A stretch of 64,000 nt of DNA from Erinaceus europaeus (GCF_950295315.1 NC_080175.1:69625357-69689356), one strand, 5' to 3'; positions 44,800 to 56,438 are shown, counted from the stretch's first letter. The notes: generated from the letters alone by a model not told the origin. Program-made: numbers and translations.

Positions 44800-45130
44800 T
44801 ATAAACACATGAAAGATAGGGTGAAACCTTAAAAAAAGAAAAAAGAAAAAAGAGCAGAGGAGGAATTAGAGTAAGTCACTGGGCAGAGAGTGCAAAACAA
44901 ACAGAATACAAAGAAATAGGTGACTGAGTTCAGCAACTCAAAAGATAAAAATTAACTCAGAATGCACCCCTCTTATGCTATAGTCTTGTCAGTATTTCCA
45001 CTTTATAAATAAAAATTTTAAACAAAAATTTAAAAATAATAATAATAAAATTAACCCATGGAATTTCCATGGGTACAAGGATTTATTAATTTATTAATCT
45101 CACAGCTTTAATATTTTATTATGTTTTATC
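44800..45130. other. Intronic spacer, no feature recognised
   Basis: AT-rich, no recognised element. Confidence 0.45.
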
Positions 45131-45134
45131 TTGT

Positions 45135-45345
45135 TTTATTTTTGTCACCAGTATTATTGCTGTCCTCAGTACCTGCACAATGACTCTCCCACTGGCAGTA
45201 GTGTTGTTATTTTCTTTTTGTTATTCTTTTGCTAAAGAGTGAGGCATAAAGGAGAGACACCTGCTCCATCCTTTGTGAAAATCCCATCCTGTTGGTAGGG
45301 ACCAGTGGCTTAAACCCGTGTGCATATTATTATATACACTAAGGT
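45135..45345 (-). mobile_element. SINE, long form, minus strand, diverged
   Basis: TTTTTGTCACCAGTATTATTGC, AGGAGAGACACCTGCTCC and GGGACCAGTGGCTTAAACC are the reversed 3' module, body and head. Confidence 0.72.
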
Positions 45346-45537
45346 GCAAAATCTTTAAGCTTATATTGGAAAATTTCTAGAAGGGTTGCTCGTTGTCATT
45401 CTATCTTGACTATAAGACTGGATCTGTCATGTTTAGCATGGTTTTTATTTGAAGTATTTATCCATCTAATTCAGTCAGCCATAATAATTTGTATCAAGGC
45501 AACAATTTTTATAAACACAAAGGTTATTTACCTACTT

Positions 45538-45787
45538 TTTTCCCTCTTGTTGCCCTTGTTGTTTCTTATTGTTGTTGTTATTGATGTCATCATCAGATAG
45601 GACAGACAGAAATGGAGAGAGGAAGGGAAGACAGAGGTGGAAAGATAGACACCTGCAGACCTGTTTCACTGCTTGTGAAGTGACTCCCCTGCAGGTGGGG
45701 AGCCGGGGGCTCGAACTGGGATCCTTATGCTGGGCCTTGTGCTTCATGCCATGTGCACTTAACCTGCTGCACTATAGCCCGACTCCC
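45538..45787 (-). mobile_element. SINE A copy, minus strand, with 12-bp target duplication
   Basis: TTGTTGCCCTTGTTGTTTC, GATAGGACAGACAGAAATGG, ACACCTGCAGACCTG and GCACTTAACCTGCTGCACTA are the complete reversed element. ATTTACCTACTT occurs at 45526-45537 and 45788-45799. Confidence 0.95.
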
Positions 45788-45799
45788 ATTTACCTACTT

Positions 45800-46864
45800 C
45801 TTTATGGCATCAACTATATACTATGGACTGTAAAGTAGATATACTCTATTTAATATTTCCAGGGATTGACATCAATATTCAAATTTACCCTACGTCTAAT
45901 ATAGAAATCACATCTATTGTATAACTTACTGATATCTTAAATTTCTGACTTTCTAGATATCGTTGGACATGTAACATGCCTATATTCTTAGTCTAAGGTT
46001 CCTTCTTAATTTCATTAGGGTTTTTTTTTTTTTTTCCTACGGAAGAAAAGCACCCTGTTGTCTTTTTGGTTTGCGTTGTAGAGTCTTTGCCCTCACAGTT
46101 GAAGTGTAGGAACTTGAGTGTGGATTCAAACAGCCCATAAAGCCACAGACCTATTGCCAGACAAGTTGATTTTTCTCTGGCCTATCATGGCACTGTCTGG
46201 GCTTGTGTATATTGATAACTTATGCCAAAACTTTGGCCACACTAGTTTTCTTTTTTTAATTCAATTTCACCTTACCCAATTTATTTTATGCCAAACCTGG
46301 GCTTTCCATTCCAAGGACCAGAGGATCCAAATTCAGTTGGCCTCTCTTCAAAACCTGAATTTAGTTAGTACTAGCTGTTAGAACAGGGAGGCATCAAATT
46401 GAAGTTAAACTTGTTCAATGAGTATGGTCAGCTTGGTAAAGTAGTAGTCTCATTTATATAACTAACCTTTGTTTTGATAGAATAAAATTTTAGAGTGTGG
46501 GATGAGTAATATTCAGTAAGGTCTGTCTGAGCAAATAGTTTTCTGACAGTTGTGCTGAATACATAGCAAGAGAAAAATGCTTTGTATAATTGTAATTATG
46601 AATTTCAAAAATTAGTCTGAAGTTTTAAAGTAATGATTTTTAAGGTTTTATACTAATGGTCAACTATAGTCAATTATAGCTGCAGTGATCTAAAATTATC
46701 CTACTGTTAGAGAGACTAGCTAAGTCAATTATATATATAATACTTAATTGAATAGCAAGGTTTAAAGAATACTGCCAAAGCATATCACTTGTGTAATTAG
46801 CAAATGGTGTCACTTTTGATAATACGCCAAATTAGTCCATATTTGACTTTATGTTTCCCCTCTC
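45800..46864. other. Intronic spacer, no feature recognised
   Basis: AT-rich; a T run near 46021. No element recognised. Confidence 0.45.
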
Positions 46865-47885
46865 TGTTCTTGTTTCTTATGTGAAGAAGGTGATTTAATC
46901 ATTCTTGATAACTGAGTAGTATTTTATTGTGTATATTCACCACAATTTTCTTAGCCCCTCATCTGTTGTTACACAACTCGGTTGCTTCCAAGTCTGGGTG
47001 ATTACAAACTATGCTACTATGAACATAAATATACAGAAATCTCTTTTTATGGGTGTATTTCTTTCTTTAGAATATGTCCCCAGGAGAGGAATTGCTGAGT
47101 CTCTGAAAGTTCTCCAGACTGCTCTCCCCAGGGGTTGGACCAATTTCCATTCCCACCAGCAGTGTAAAATGGGTTCATTACCACCACAACCTCTTCAACC
47201 TTAGTTGCTATTGTCCTCTCTGATTTATGACATCTTCACAGGAGTGAAGTGGTATCTCATTGCTGTCTTTATTTACATTTCTCTGATAATCAGTGACTTT
47301 GAGCACTTTTCCTTATGTCCCCTGACACTTCAGATCTCCTCTTCTTGGTGAATGGATGTATCATCTTCCTACTTTTGCATGGGGTTGTTTGTTGTTATCG
47401 TTGTTGTTTTTTTAGTTGCTGCTGTGTTTGGTGAGTTCTTTGCAGATTTTGGTCACTAACCTTTTGTCTGATGTATGGAATAGAAAAATTATATCCCATT
47501 ATGTAAAGAGTCATTGTAGTTAGGTGGCAGTTTTCTTTTGCTGTACAAAAGCTTTGCAGTTTGATGTATTCTCACTGGTTTATTTTGTTTTCCTTGAAAA
47601 TGGACTTGAGTCATTGAAGACACCTTTGAAGCTTACATCAAAAAACTTCTGCCACTGTTTTTCTCTAAATATTTGATGGCTTCTGGTTTAACCACCAAAT
47701 ACTTGTTCCATTTGAAGTTTACTTTTGTGTGTGGTAAGATGAAGTGGTTTAGTTTTAATCCAATTTTCCCAAAAGAGACTGGTATTATAACAAAAATAGG
47801 CACAGTAATTAGTGGAATAAAATTGAATGCCTGGAGATAAGTCCACACACCTATGGACATCTGACTTTTCACAAAGGGGCTCATT
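46865..47885 (-). mobile_element. Old L1 with 5' inversion
   Basis: From 46865 to about 47772 the end of L1 ORF2 reads on the minus strand (GAGTAGTATTTTATTGTGTA, CATTCCCACCAGCAGTGTAA, GGTGGTATCTCATTGCTGTC-like order). From about 47785 to 47881 the L1 segment that should lie just upstream reads on the + strand (TGGTATTATAACAAAAATAGG..CACACACCTATGGACATCTG). About 40 bp of L1 are missing between the halves. It is much more diverged than the L1 at 34692. Confidence 0.85.
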
Positions 47886-47956
47886 TTATGCTCACAGTAT
47901 CAATGCAAGGATGTGGTATCACTTTACCAGGTCAAAAGACGTGTAGAAATTTGGTT

Positions 47957-48155
47957 GAGGAGGCCCAGAAGGTGGTGCACTTGGTTAAATGCACATATTA
48001 CAGCACACAAGGACCTGGGTTCAAGCCCCTGGACTCCATCTGTAGGGGGAAATCTTCACAAGTGAAGTTGGGCTATAGGTGTTTCTCTCTTTCCCTCTAT
48101 GTCTCCCCCTTCCTTCTCAATTTCTTTCTGTCTCTATCAAATAAATAAATTTTAA
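47957..48155 (+). mobile_element. SINE B copy
   Basis: It reads GAGGCCCAGAAGGTGGTGCAC, CATATTACAGCACACAAGG, GGTTCAAGCCCCTGGACTCC and CTGTCTCTATCAAATAAATAA. Confidence 0.9.
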
Positions 48156-48169
48156 AAAATATAAAAGAG

Positions 48170-48510
48170 TCTTGGTTGATAGATTAGGTAAGTTTAGGAA
48201 AAAGAGCATCATATATTTTTGGATATAAAACTCATAGAAACTATCAGAATGAACTCAAAAACACTTGCTTTTAGTTATAATGATAAATGGAAAGAAAGAG
48301 AGATAAAGGAAGGATGATAGACAGATAAACAGATGGACAGACAGATGGGGTAGGATGGATACCACATTATGGATATGAAACGGAAATCATGAATGAGGAA
48401 AGTTCAGCACTTACAGGTCAAAAGATCTTAACAGAATAATGAATGGCACAATCTTTTAACCTGATGATTTATTTTATATTTTATACTGTGGTTCAACAGT
48501 AGAAATTTGA
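48170..48510. other. Spacer with GATA/GACA-rich stretch
   Basis: A loose GATAGACAGATAAACAGATG array lies at 48315-48358; nothing else was recognised. Confidence 0.5.
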
Positions 48511-48512
48511 GG

Positions 48513-48715
48513 CAGGCAGGTGGTGGCACAACCAGATGAGTACACACATTACAGTACAGAAACACCCAGGTTTGAGCCCCCACTCAACTGCAGGGGTGGA
48601 AGCTTCACAAGTAGTCAAGCAGTGTTGCAGGTACCTGTCTTTTGCCCTATCTCCTTTTCCCCTCTCAATTTCTCTCTTTCATATCCAATAAAATAAAAAT
48701 AAAATTTATTAGAAA
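48513..48715 (+). mobile_element. SINE B copy
   Basis: It reads GGCAGGCAGGTGGTGGCACAAC, CACATTACAGTACAGAAAC, AAGCAGTGTTGCAGGTACC and CATATCCAATAAAATAAAA. Confidence 0.9.
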
Positions 48716-48719
48716 AGAA

Positions 48720-49230
48720 ATTTGAAACTGAATTTATTTTATTTAAGATCATTTCTTAAAGATGCTACCAGATTTCTTTAAACTAAGTATAATACAGAAG
48801 TTCTTTTCAGAGAACTTACATTGTCTTACTGTTATCTTATATAAAAACAAAATTACTTGACCAATTTCCCAGAGTGCTTATATGGTGCCACAGATCTGCA
48901 ACTGAAAAGGGACTACTATTTTGTTGATGCGGAAATAATGATTTGTTACTATGGTTCTGTACAGGCTACATATTGAATGATGATTATTTTATTAAAATCA
49001 ACTCTATGAATACAGAGATTCATCTGAATAAAGTTATTCAATGTTATCTCAAGAGGTATTAAATACAAATCCTGGGTTTTGCTCTGAAATTCATAAAATA
49101 TATTCAGGAATAAAATTTCCATTTGAATATATTTGTGATAGGAAATTATGATAGTGAACTCAGTGAATTGCCTTAGAGTACTTTATCCCCATTCTTTTAT
49201 TAATCCTCTCTCTTTCATCCACATGGATAA
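48720..49230. other. Intronic spacer, no feature recognised
   Basis: No element recognised. Confidence 0.45.
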
Positions 49231-49266
49231 GTGCACACACACACATACACACATGCAAATACACAC

Positions 49267-49301
<35 letters not shown>
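49231..49301. repeat. (CA)n microsatellite
   Basis: CA pairs with TA, GC and AT interruptions, clean from 49271. Confidence 0.95.
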
Positions 49302-49302
<1 letters not shown>

Positions 49303-49580
49303 TGTCCTCCACAAGTCATTTCTATCTGATGCACAATAATCTTTACTTAATGTTGTTTTCAGGGTTCATGCCATCAGTCTATCTTTACAGATCAAAACAC
49401 TTGTGACAGATCCTATCAGGAATTTAAAATAATGGGCTGTCTTGTGCCAAAACTCAGTTAACAGGAAATAAAAGATAAGCTGTTCCTCGCCATATTTTGT
49501 TTTGTACTTTAATTTGCCACCATTTATATAAATATTGAATGTGCTTTTCTGTATAAGAACACAACATAAATATTCCCTTA
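49302..49580. other. Intronic spacer, no feature recognised
   Basis: No element recognised. Confidence 0.45.
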
Positions 49581-49595
49581 AATTGTCACGCAGAG

Positions 49596-49880
49596 GGAGT
49601 CAGGTGGTAGTGCAGCAGGTTAAGTACAGGCGGTGCAAAGCACAAGGACTAGAGTCAGGATCCTGGTTCCAGATCCCTGCTCCCCACCTGCAGGGGAGTT
49701 GCTTCACAAGTGGTAAAGCAGGTCTGCAGGTGTCTATCTTCCTCTACCCCTCTCTGTCTGCCCCTCCTCTCTCCATTTCTCTCTGTCCTATCCAACAAGG
49801 ATGACATCAATAACAACGACAATAAAACAAGGGTAACAAAAGGGAATAAATAAATTAAAAAACCTAAAAAAAAAGAAAAA
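49596..49880 (+). mobile_element. SINE A copy with 15-bp target duplication
   Basis: It reads GGAGTCAGGTGGTAGTGCAGC through CAATAAAACAAGGGTAACAAAAG and an A-rich tail. AATTGTCACGCAGAG occurs at 49581-49595 and 49881-49895. Confidence 0.96.
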
Positions 49881-49949
49881 AATTGTCACGCAGAGTCAAT
49901 AAGAGGCAATAAGCACGAGCACAAGAATATAATCATTTGGAAACATTTT

Positions 49950-50740
49950 TTAAAAAATTTTTATTTATAAAAAGGAAACACTGACAAAAAAACATAGGAT
50001 AAGAGGGGTACAACTCCACACAATTCCCACCACCAGAACTGTGTTTCCCATCCCCTCCCCTGATAGCTTTCCTATTTTTTATCCCTCCAGGAGTATGGAC
50101 CAAGGATCATTATGGGGTGCAGAAGGTGGAAGGTCTGGCTTTTGTAATTGCTTTCCCACTGAACATGGGCATTGACAGGTCGATCCATACTCCAATACTG
50201 CCTTTCTCTTTCCCTAGTGGAGCAGGGCTCTAGGGAAGTGGGACTCCAGGACATATGGTGGGGTCGTCTGCCCAGGGAAGTCCAGTTGGCATCATGGTAG
50301 CATCTGGAACCTGGTGGCTGAAAGAAGAGTTAACCTATAAAGCCAAACAAATTGTTGACTAATCATGAACATAATGGCTGAAATAGTGCAGATGAAGATT
50401 TGAGGGTCTCCGTTTTGTAGATAGCTAGTGGGCCTATTTTAGTTATATTCCAGAGGGCCCATGACTATACTCATGTTTTTTTTTTCCTGAGCCTGAAATA
50501 TGATATGCAGGTGAATCCAAGTTATTGTCTGGGGAGATGATGCCATGGCTAGAAAAAGGACCAGAAAGCTGGAGCAGGGGAAGGATTACCTCCCAAATAT
50601 GGGAAAGTGTATAAATATTGTTGACTATAAACCTCATCGATTTGATTTAATCTGGGGCCCATATTCAGCTTAGGAGCCTATGTGACCTCTGCATCCCTGT
50701 AGATCTGAGCTCACATTCTGTGGTCATGAGTAAGAACGTT
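49950..50740 (-). mobile_element. Family D copy, second subfamily
   Basis: The first ~400 bp (+ strand TTTTTATTTATAAAAAGGAAAC to GTGGCTGAAAGAAGAGTTAACC) match the other family D copies. Beyond GACTAATCATGAACATAATG, after a short stretch of weak similarity, it departs from the 20243 copy (CGTTTTGTAGATAGCTAGTGG, CCAGAAAGCTGGAGCAGGGG). The 5' limit is uncertain, near 50740, and no target duplication was found. Confidence 0.8.
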
Positions 50741-51143
50741 CCAAGCTGCCCCAATTTCAGAACCCATCAGTTAGCTTCTATACACATATTCTCTCCGCTC
50801 TCTCTATCTCTATCTCTCTCTATCTCTCTCATTCTGTGCATGTCTATATCTCACACTCACACATGTACACATTTGTTTTTCTGTATTAATTATTTATCAA
50901 AAATCGTGTATAATTTTTTGTTCAAATAAGTTTTGTCTATAGATTGATTTCCAGAACTGCTATATACAGTTACCACAGTCTGGGTTTCACAGCTAGAATT
51001 GATTTTGTGTCTTATTTATAGAATGGAGATATATTTCAAATTGTATAAAATAATTTGTCCACAAACATTCACCCTTTCCAATGAACTACTACAACGTGTC
51101 TGCTATAAGAGAGTAAATTTAATTGTGGAAAATTTGCTCTGAA

Positions 51144-51429
51144 GGGAGTCGGGCTGTATCCCAGCGGGTTAAGCGCACGTGGCGCAAAGCACAAGGACCG
51201 GCATAAGGATCCCGGTTCGAACCCCGGCTCCCCACCTGCAGGGGAGTCGCTTCACAGGCGGTGAAGCAGGTCTGCAGGTGTCTATCTTTCTCTCCCCCTC
51301 TCTGTCTTCCCCTCCTCTCTCCATTTCTCTCTGTCCTATCCAACAACAACGACAATAATAACTACAACAATAAAACAACAAGGGCAACAAAAGGGGATAA
51401 ATAAATAAAATAAAATATTTAGAAAAACA
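51144..51429 (+). mobile_element. SINE A copy, best preserved, with target duplication
   Basis: The head GGGAGTCGGGCTGTATCCCAGCGGG, B-box-like GGTTCGAACCCC, body and ACAACAATAAAACAACAAGG segment are all present. AATTTGCTCTGAA occurs just before it (51131-51143) and after it (51430-51442). Confidence 0.97.
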
Positions 51430-51442
51430 AATTTGCTCTGAA

Positions 51443-52045
51443 AACTCGTTAAGAGTAAAAAATTATAACCCTGAGTATAATTGAAGTACTTGTATATAAC
51501 ATATTGCCAAATATGTTCTTCACATTAATCTATAAAATTAAATATTTTATAGCTTACTTTCTATTTCTAAATTTGTATTAAAGTCAGACATATATTGAAA
51601 CTAGATGTTTGCTTTACAAATGAATGAGTTTGTTTAGCGTGTTATTCAAACAGTATTTCTGACTCCTCTCTAATAACTTCCATATCTGAGTCAGTTAGTT
51701 CTGTCACAATATGTTGCTAACTATACTGGGTTTTTTTTTTTTCAGTTCCCATTGCTGCTGTCAGTTCAGATCTTTATAGACTCTCCCCTATTTCTATTCT
51801 CTCTCTTATTCCATACATGTTCCTACTCATTATCCATCTTCCTGTAAAGCAGAGCTTGAAATATTTCAAACATATGAGTCTAAACTTTTCTAAAATCTTC
51901 TACTATTTATACTGATTTCTAATTAAGAAAATCTCCTCAGTCTAGCATTTAAAGTATTCGAAAATGTGACCTGTAGTTATCACTAACTGATTTTTTTTTC
52001 TTGGCCGTTGAACATCATTAATAAAAATGTGCAGATGTGGCCTTG
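51443..52045. other. Intronic spacer, no feature recognised
   Basis: No element recognised. Confidence 0.45.
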
Positions 52046-52046
52046 G

Positions 52047-52190
52047 TACAAGCAGCTGGGCCACACCTGCAGGGGGGGGAAGCTTCACATTTTGAGAAGC
52101 AATGCTTTAGGTGTCTCTCTCCCTACCTCTACTTTCCCTCTTGATTTCTCTCTGTCTCTATCTAATAAATGATAAAAAGTATTTTAAAAA
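52047..52190 (+). mobile_element. SINE B copy with internal deletion
   Basis: It reads CAAGCAGCTGGGCCACACCTG, GGGAAGCTTCACATTTTGAG and CTCTGTCTCTATCTAATAAATG. The head is mostly missing. Confidence 0.8.
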
Positions 52191-52204
52191 ACAAAAAATT
52201 ACTT

Positions 52205-52415
52205 TATTTTTAAAATTATCTTTATTTATTGGATAGAGATAGCCAGAAGTCGAGAGGGAAGGGGGAGACAGAGAAGGAGAGAGACACCTGCAATACTGCC
52301 TCACTACTTGCAAAGCTTTCCCCTTGCAGATGAGGACTGGGGGCTTGAACCCGGGTCCTTGTGCACTGTAACCTGCGCTCAACCAGGTGTGCCACCAACC
52401 GGCCCCAAAACAAAA
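52205..52415 (-). mobile_element. SINE B copy, minus strand
   Basis: TTTATTTATTGGATAGAGATAGC, AGACACCTGCAATACTGCC and CAACCAGGTGTGCCACCAACC are the reversed family. Confidence 0.92.
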
Positions 52416-52435
52416 AAATATTTTTTAAGTGCAGA

Positions 52436-52500
52436 TATGTATGTATGTATGTATGTATGTATTATGTATGTATGTATGTATGTATACATATATATATATA
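52436..52500. repeat. (GTAT)n and (TA)n microsatellite
   Basis: About 11 GTAT units with one shortened unit, then a short TA run. Confidence 0.95.
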
Positions 52501-52978
52501 TAGAGAGAGAGATCTTATGTGATTTCATGTACCAGTCTTTAAATATTTATGCCTGCTCTACAGTCTCTTATTCCTGTCCCCCTTAAATTTAGTCATATTA
52601 AGCCATGAGTAACTTAAGGGTAGAAACGGTGTTTTTTATGTAAAGCACATTCTCATATGCCCCAAGATGCTGTCTCCAATACCTTTACCATGTAACTTGG
52701 CCTCTAGAATGTCTCTCCTAAGGTTTTTCAGAATGTGTTCATTTTTTTTATCTGCCCCCTGCTACCTGAAAGACTTAAGAGACATTTGAGGAAGTTAGAT
52801 TTCTTTCTTTCTTTTTTTTTTTCATATTCCACACTCTTATTCTATTCTAGTGGGAAATCATTTTTTTCCTCAGGAACTTGGATTGTGCTCACCTTGAACA
52901 CAGTGTTCAGTTTTATTCAAATTGAATGTCTTTTTAAAAGGGGGTATTCTAATGTGTCTTTGTACTTCTATTTTACAG

Positions 52979-53191
52979 GTTTCTTGAGCACAGGTGATCA
53001 GGCTGCAAAGGGAAACTATGGACTCCTTGATCTCATACAAGCCTTGCGATGGACTAGTGAGAACATTGGATTCTTTGGCGGTGACCCCTTAAGAATTACT
53101 GTTTTTGGATCTGGTGCTGGTGGTTCATGTGTCAATCTGCTGACTTTATCCCATTATTCTGAAGGTAACCGTTGGAGCAATTCAACCAAAG
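52979..53191 (+). CDS. NLGN1: NLGN1 coding exon with splice-site-B ending
   Basis: This exon encodes [20 protein letters not shown] through SHYSEG, part of the cholinesterase-like extracellular domain of neuroligin-1, a postsynaptic adhesion protein that binds presynaptic neurexins. The acceptor TTTTACAG precedes it and the exon starts in phase 1. It contains the nucleophile elbow FGSGAGG, where active esterases have GESAGG: the catalytic serine is glycine, as in all neuroligins, so the fold is enzymatically dead. Two donors give two ends: 53164 (186 nt, SEG-LFQ on joining) or 53191 (213 nt, adding NRWSNSTKG). Both keep phase 1. The match to known NLGN1 protein from memory is essentially complete, and the long B form is specific to NLGN1. 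Confidence 0.98.
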
Positions 53192-53194
53192 GTA
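53164..53194 (+). promoter_or_regulatory. NLGN1: Tandem alternative 5' splice donors (splice site B)
   Basis: The proximal donor GAAG|GTAACC lies after 53164 and the distal donor AAAG|GTATTA after 53191. The 27-nt difference encodes nine residues and contains an N-S-T glycosylation sequon. Splice insert B in neuroligin-1 is known to alter neurexin-isoform choice and favour beta-neurexin binding; that it arises here from donor choice is read from the sequence. Confidence 0.9.
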
Positions 53195-53791
53195 TTATGC
53201 AGGTTGCACATTTTGACAGTTTTGGTGTCTGCATGCCACCACCATCAGTAGTTTGTGATGCTCTGTACATATTTCTCTGTTCAAACTAAGCATTAGGTAG
53301 AACTTTGTAACTGTTTACAGCTTTGTTTCCTCAGCTTTTCTATGCATGTTTAAATTTTTATAAAACATTTTTTCTTCTCCTGTATAGCCTGGTTAGGATT
53401 CTCACTCAAACACACTTCCACATAGTTAGCATTACACTTTATACTTTTCTTTCTACTCAAAGGTGATTTTGGGGGGGACAGCAAAAAAAAAGAAAACAAA
53501 AGAAAAAAATTCACCTTTCAGCCCTTTCTCTTTATGTAGTAATAAAATAATGTTATTTTTAATGCAGGGATTAATTTTAAGACAACAAATCTGTTGTATC
53601 ATTGACTGGTAAGCTGGTTAGAAGATGTTATAGGTCCATTTGTCTGGAAATGTGGTTTTCACCTTGTGTCTGTGTAGAGAATGAGTGATTATTTTGCATG
53701 TATGATCCAAAATTGTCAAAGCGTAGAGGTTCAAAAAAAAAAACACTTTAATTTGTGCTTTTCCGTTTTCAACTTAACAGTGTCACTTTAC

Positions 53792-53794
<3 letters not shown>

Positions 53795-53857
<63 letters not shown>
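53795..53857. repeat. (AT)n microsatellite
   Basis: About 31 uninterrupted AT pairs, 600 bp after the exon. Confidence 0.97.
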
Positions 53858-53861
<4 letters not shown>

Positions 53862-53984
53862 TGTCCCTGAAGGTTGGCAAAGCATCTTGGACAACTGAGA
53901 CTGCCTAAAATTCTTGAGACATTTTTGTTGTTTCAGTTTTCTGGGCTTAACAACCCAAAGTATCTGCCCCAGGCTCATCCAATT

Positions 53985-53992
53985 TTTTAAAG

Positions 53993-54035
<43 letters not shown>

Positions 54036-54245
54036 CTAACTTTTGTTGCCCTTGTTTTATTGTTGTAGTTATTGATTTTATTGTTGTTGGATAGGACAGA
54101 GAGAGATGGAGAGAGGAGAGGAAGACAGAGAGGGGGAGAGAAAGATAGACGCCTGCAGACCTGCTTCACCATTTGTGAAGCAACCCCCCTGCATGTGGGG
54201 AGCCAGGGGCTTGAACCGGGATCCTTACAATGATCCTTGCTCATT
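53985..54245 (-). mobile_element. SINE A copy, minus strand
   Basis: A (TTTA)n stretch at 53995-54034 is the expanded reversed tail. CTTTTGTTGCCCTTG, TTGTTGGATAGGACAGAG, GCCTGCAGACCTGCTTCACC and GAACCGGGATCCTTAC follow. Confidence 0.92.
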
Positions 54246-55136
54246 TTTTAAATAAACTCGTACTTGCATGAGTCTAGAAATTCATACTAACTAATATTCA
54301 ACTTAGAACAGTCACAAGAGCAGAAGTGTTTTGTTGAAAAAGTGTGCAAAAATAAATGTTTTCACTTTACTATATATACATGGTAGAATCATAGTGTTTT
54401 ACCAAAGAATATCTTATAATTTTTCCTTTTAGTTCTCTTTTTCACAAGTACCCAGAAATTGTACATTGTTTAGTATATATTACCAAGTATCTTAACCTAT
54501 AAGATTGAATTGTATTATATAACCACCGGATAGAGAATATTTGTTTCTTACATCACAGCTACCTTAGTATGGAAGTTCAAAAGAACTGTTAGTCATCAAA
54601 TGAATGAATATAAAAAGTTATATATGATATAACTACATATATAATATATATGAAATTTATATGTATAATTAATATATAATATATGAAATATATACACATA
54701 TATTCATCTATATTTGGGGAATCATATATTATTATAAACAGTCTATGCAAGTTCACAATTTGTATTACCAGAAGTCTGATTCTAGGCAACAAAATGACAT
54801 ATCTGACAGCATTTTCAATTGAATAGAGATTTTGGTCTGCTGTGAAATGGCTTATATAGAAATAGTATAAAAAAAAAAAATCAGTTGAACAGACTAGGTT
54901 GTTTAGCCTGAGGATGATAATAATGCCAATATTTATCTAGGTTAACTTCAAACAGTCTGTCCAAACTTCTTGGGGTCATTTGATCGTCAATGTTGTTTCC
55001 TCCTATTTTTCTTAATTCTTTTCTCCATGTGAAGCACAGATGAGCACCAAAGGCAATCTTGGCTGGCATAAAACAAGCATTGGGAAAAGGCAAAATGAAG
55101 AAAAAAGTAAAAGGAAAGTTTAAAAATATTGTCTAG

Positions 55137-55392
55137 GGGGCTAAGTGGTGGCACACCCAGTTAAGCACACATAGTTCTATGAGCAAGGATCTGTGTTCAA
55201 CCCCCTAGCTCCCCACCTGCAGGGGGGAAGCTTCATAAATGGTGAAGCAGATCTGCAGGTATCTACTTCTCTCTCTCTCTCTCTCTTTCTCTCCCCTTCC
55301 TCTCTCAATTCCTCTGCCTTATCCAATAATATGGCCATTAAAAGCAGTGAATTCGTAGTGCCAACACCCAGCCCCAGCAACCCTGGAGGGAA

Positions 55393-55395
<3 letters not shown>
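55137..55395 (+). mobile_element. SINE, long form
   Basis: It reads GGGGCTAAGTGGTGGCACACCC, CAAGGATCTGTGTTCAACCC, GGTGAAGCAGATCTGCAGG and the 3' module AGCAGTGAATTCGTAGTGCC..CAACCCTGGAGGG. Confidence 0.9.

Positions 55396-55453
<58 letters not shown>
55396..55453. repeat. (GT)n microsatellite
   Basis: About 28 GT pairs where the SINE's A-tail would be. Confidence 0.96.
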
Positions 55454-55455
<2 letters not shown>

Positions 55456-56406
55456 CGTACAACTAAAAAAGAGTAAACATAAGGACAATATAGTAACAAA
55501 GAAGGAATTAGATCAAATCAGCTAACATAGTTATTCATCAAACAGTGATAGTCAGTGGCAAATGGCTATGCAAACTATTGAAAATACAACATCCCGTGAC
55601 ATTTTTCAAGAAAAATCTGTCCATTCTAGCCTCAGAAAGAAACTTATATTCAGTCTCAACTTAAACCTCACGTCCCTTTTCCTTTCTTACACATACACAA
55701 TAGAAACATCAAGAATATGTCTCAGCAAAGAATGTATTATCATTTCTGCTTTCAATTATCCTTTCATGAATATTAAATTGTTAAGTATATGTTATATGTA
55801 AGATTGAATTTTATTATATGGAGACCAGATACAGAGTATTTTTGTTTTATATCAAGGCTACATTAGTATGGAATTTTCAAAAGAACAGTAAGTCATCAAA
55901 TTAATGTGGATATATTAACTTGATATCATCAGGCTAATTCTGTCTACAGTGACACAAAGAGACTCAGACTTATAGCAATCAGGTGTTAAGCACACTCTGC
56001 ATACGCACAACAAGCACTCCTACTAATGAGAAAATGCATTATTTCCCCAATTTGCCTTAGATGCCATATTTCAGACTCCCTTTAACATGATGTGTATCCT
56101 ACCCTTTAACTTTTTTCACTATATTATTAATATCATTGAGCCTCTGAACTGGGATATAATAAAAACAAAATCACCAAGTTCATTTTAATTGTTTAGATAT
56201 TAATCAGTAAAATATTTCCCCCCAAAAAATGCCTAGACAGAGATAGTTTGTATAAATTTTAAAACTCAGATTTGTTTCTATGTTTGCTCTTGCATAGCTT
56301 GCTCTAGCAAATTAAAAATGTGTTTCTGAAGGTGTCAGAAATCAAACCATTTAAATTAATTTTGGCTTACTTTTTTAACATTTTAAGTGATTTCTGGAAA
56401 CAAATT

Positions 56407-56411
<5 letters not shown>

Positions 56412-56437
<26 letters not shown>

Positions 56438-56438
56438 G
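56412..56438. repeat. (TA)n microsatellite
   Basis: A 26-bp TA run directly before a SINE. Confidence 0.93.

Larger units (their letters stand above)
1..52978 (+). other. NLGN1: Long NLGN1 intron (3' part)
   Basis: Everything upstream of the first recognised coding exon is read as intron. It ends in a polypyrimidine stretch and TTTTACAG at 52971-52978, and the exon after it opens in phase 1, needing one nucleotide (a G) from an exon outside the window. No other exon, promoter or RNA gene was recognised in these 53 kb. The content is almost entirely retroelements and non-coding spacer. The known mammalian NLGN1 gene has very large introns, so this fits. Confidence 0.9.

Noticed and set aside
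53192..53289. Extension of the coding exon into [10 protein letters not shown]..
   Set aside because: It follows a good donor, leaves the neuroligin protein sequence, and the true continuation GLFQRAIAQ is found at 58000.
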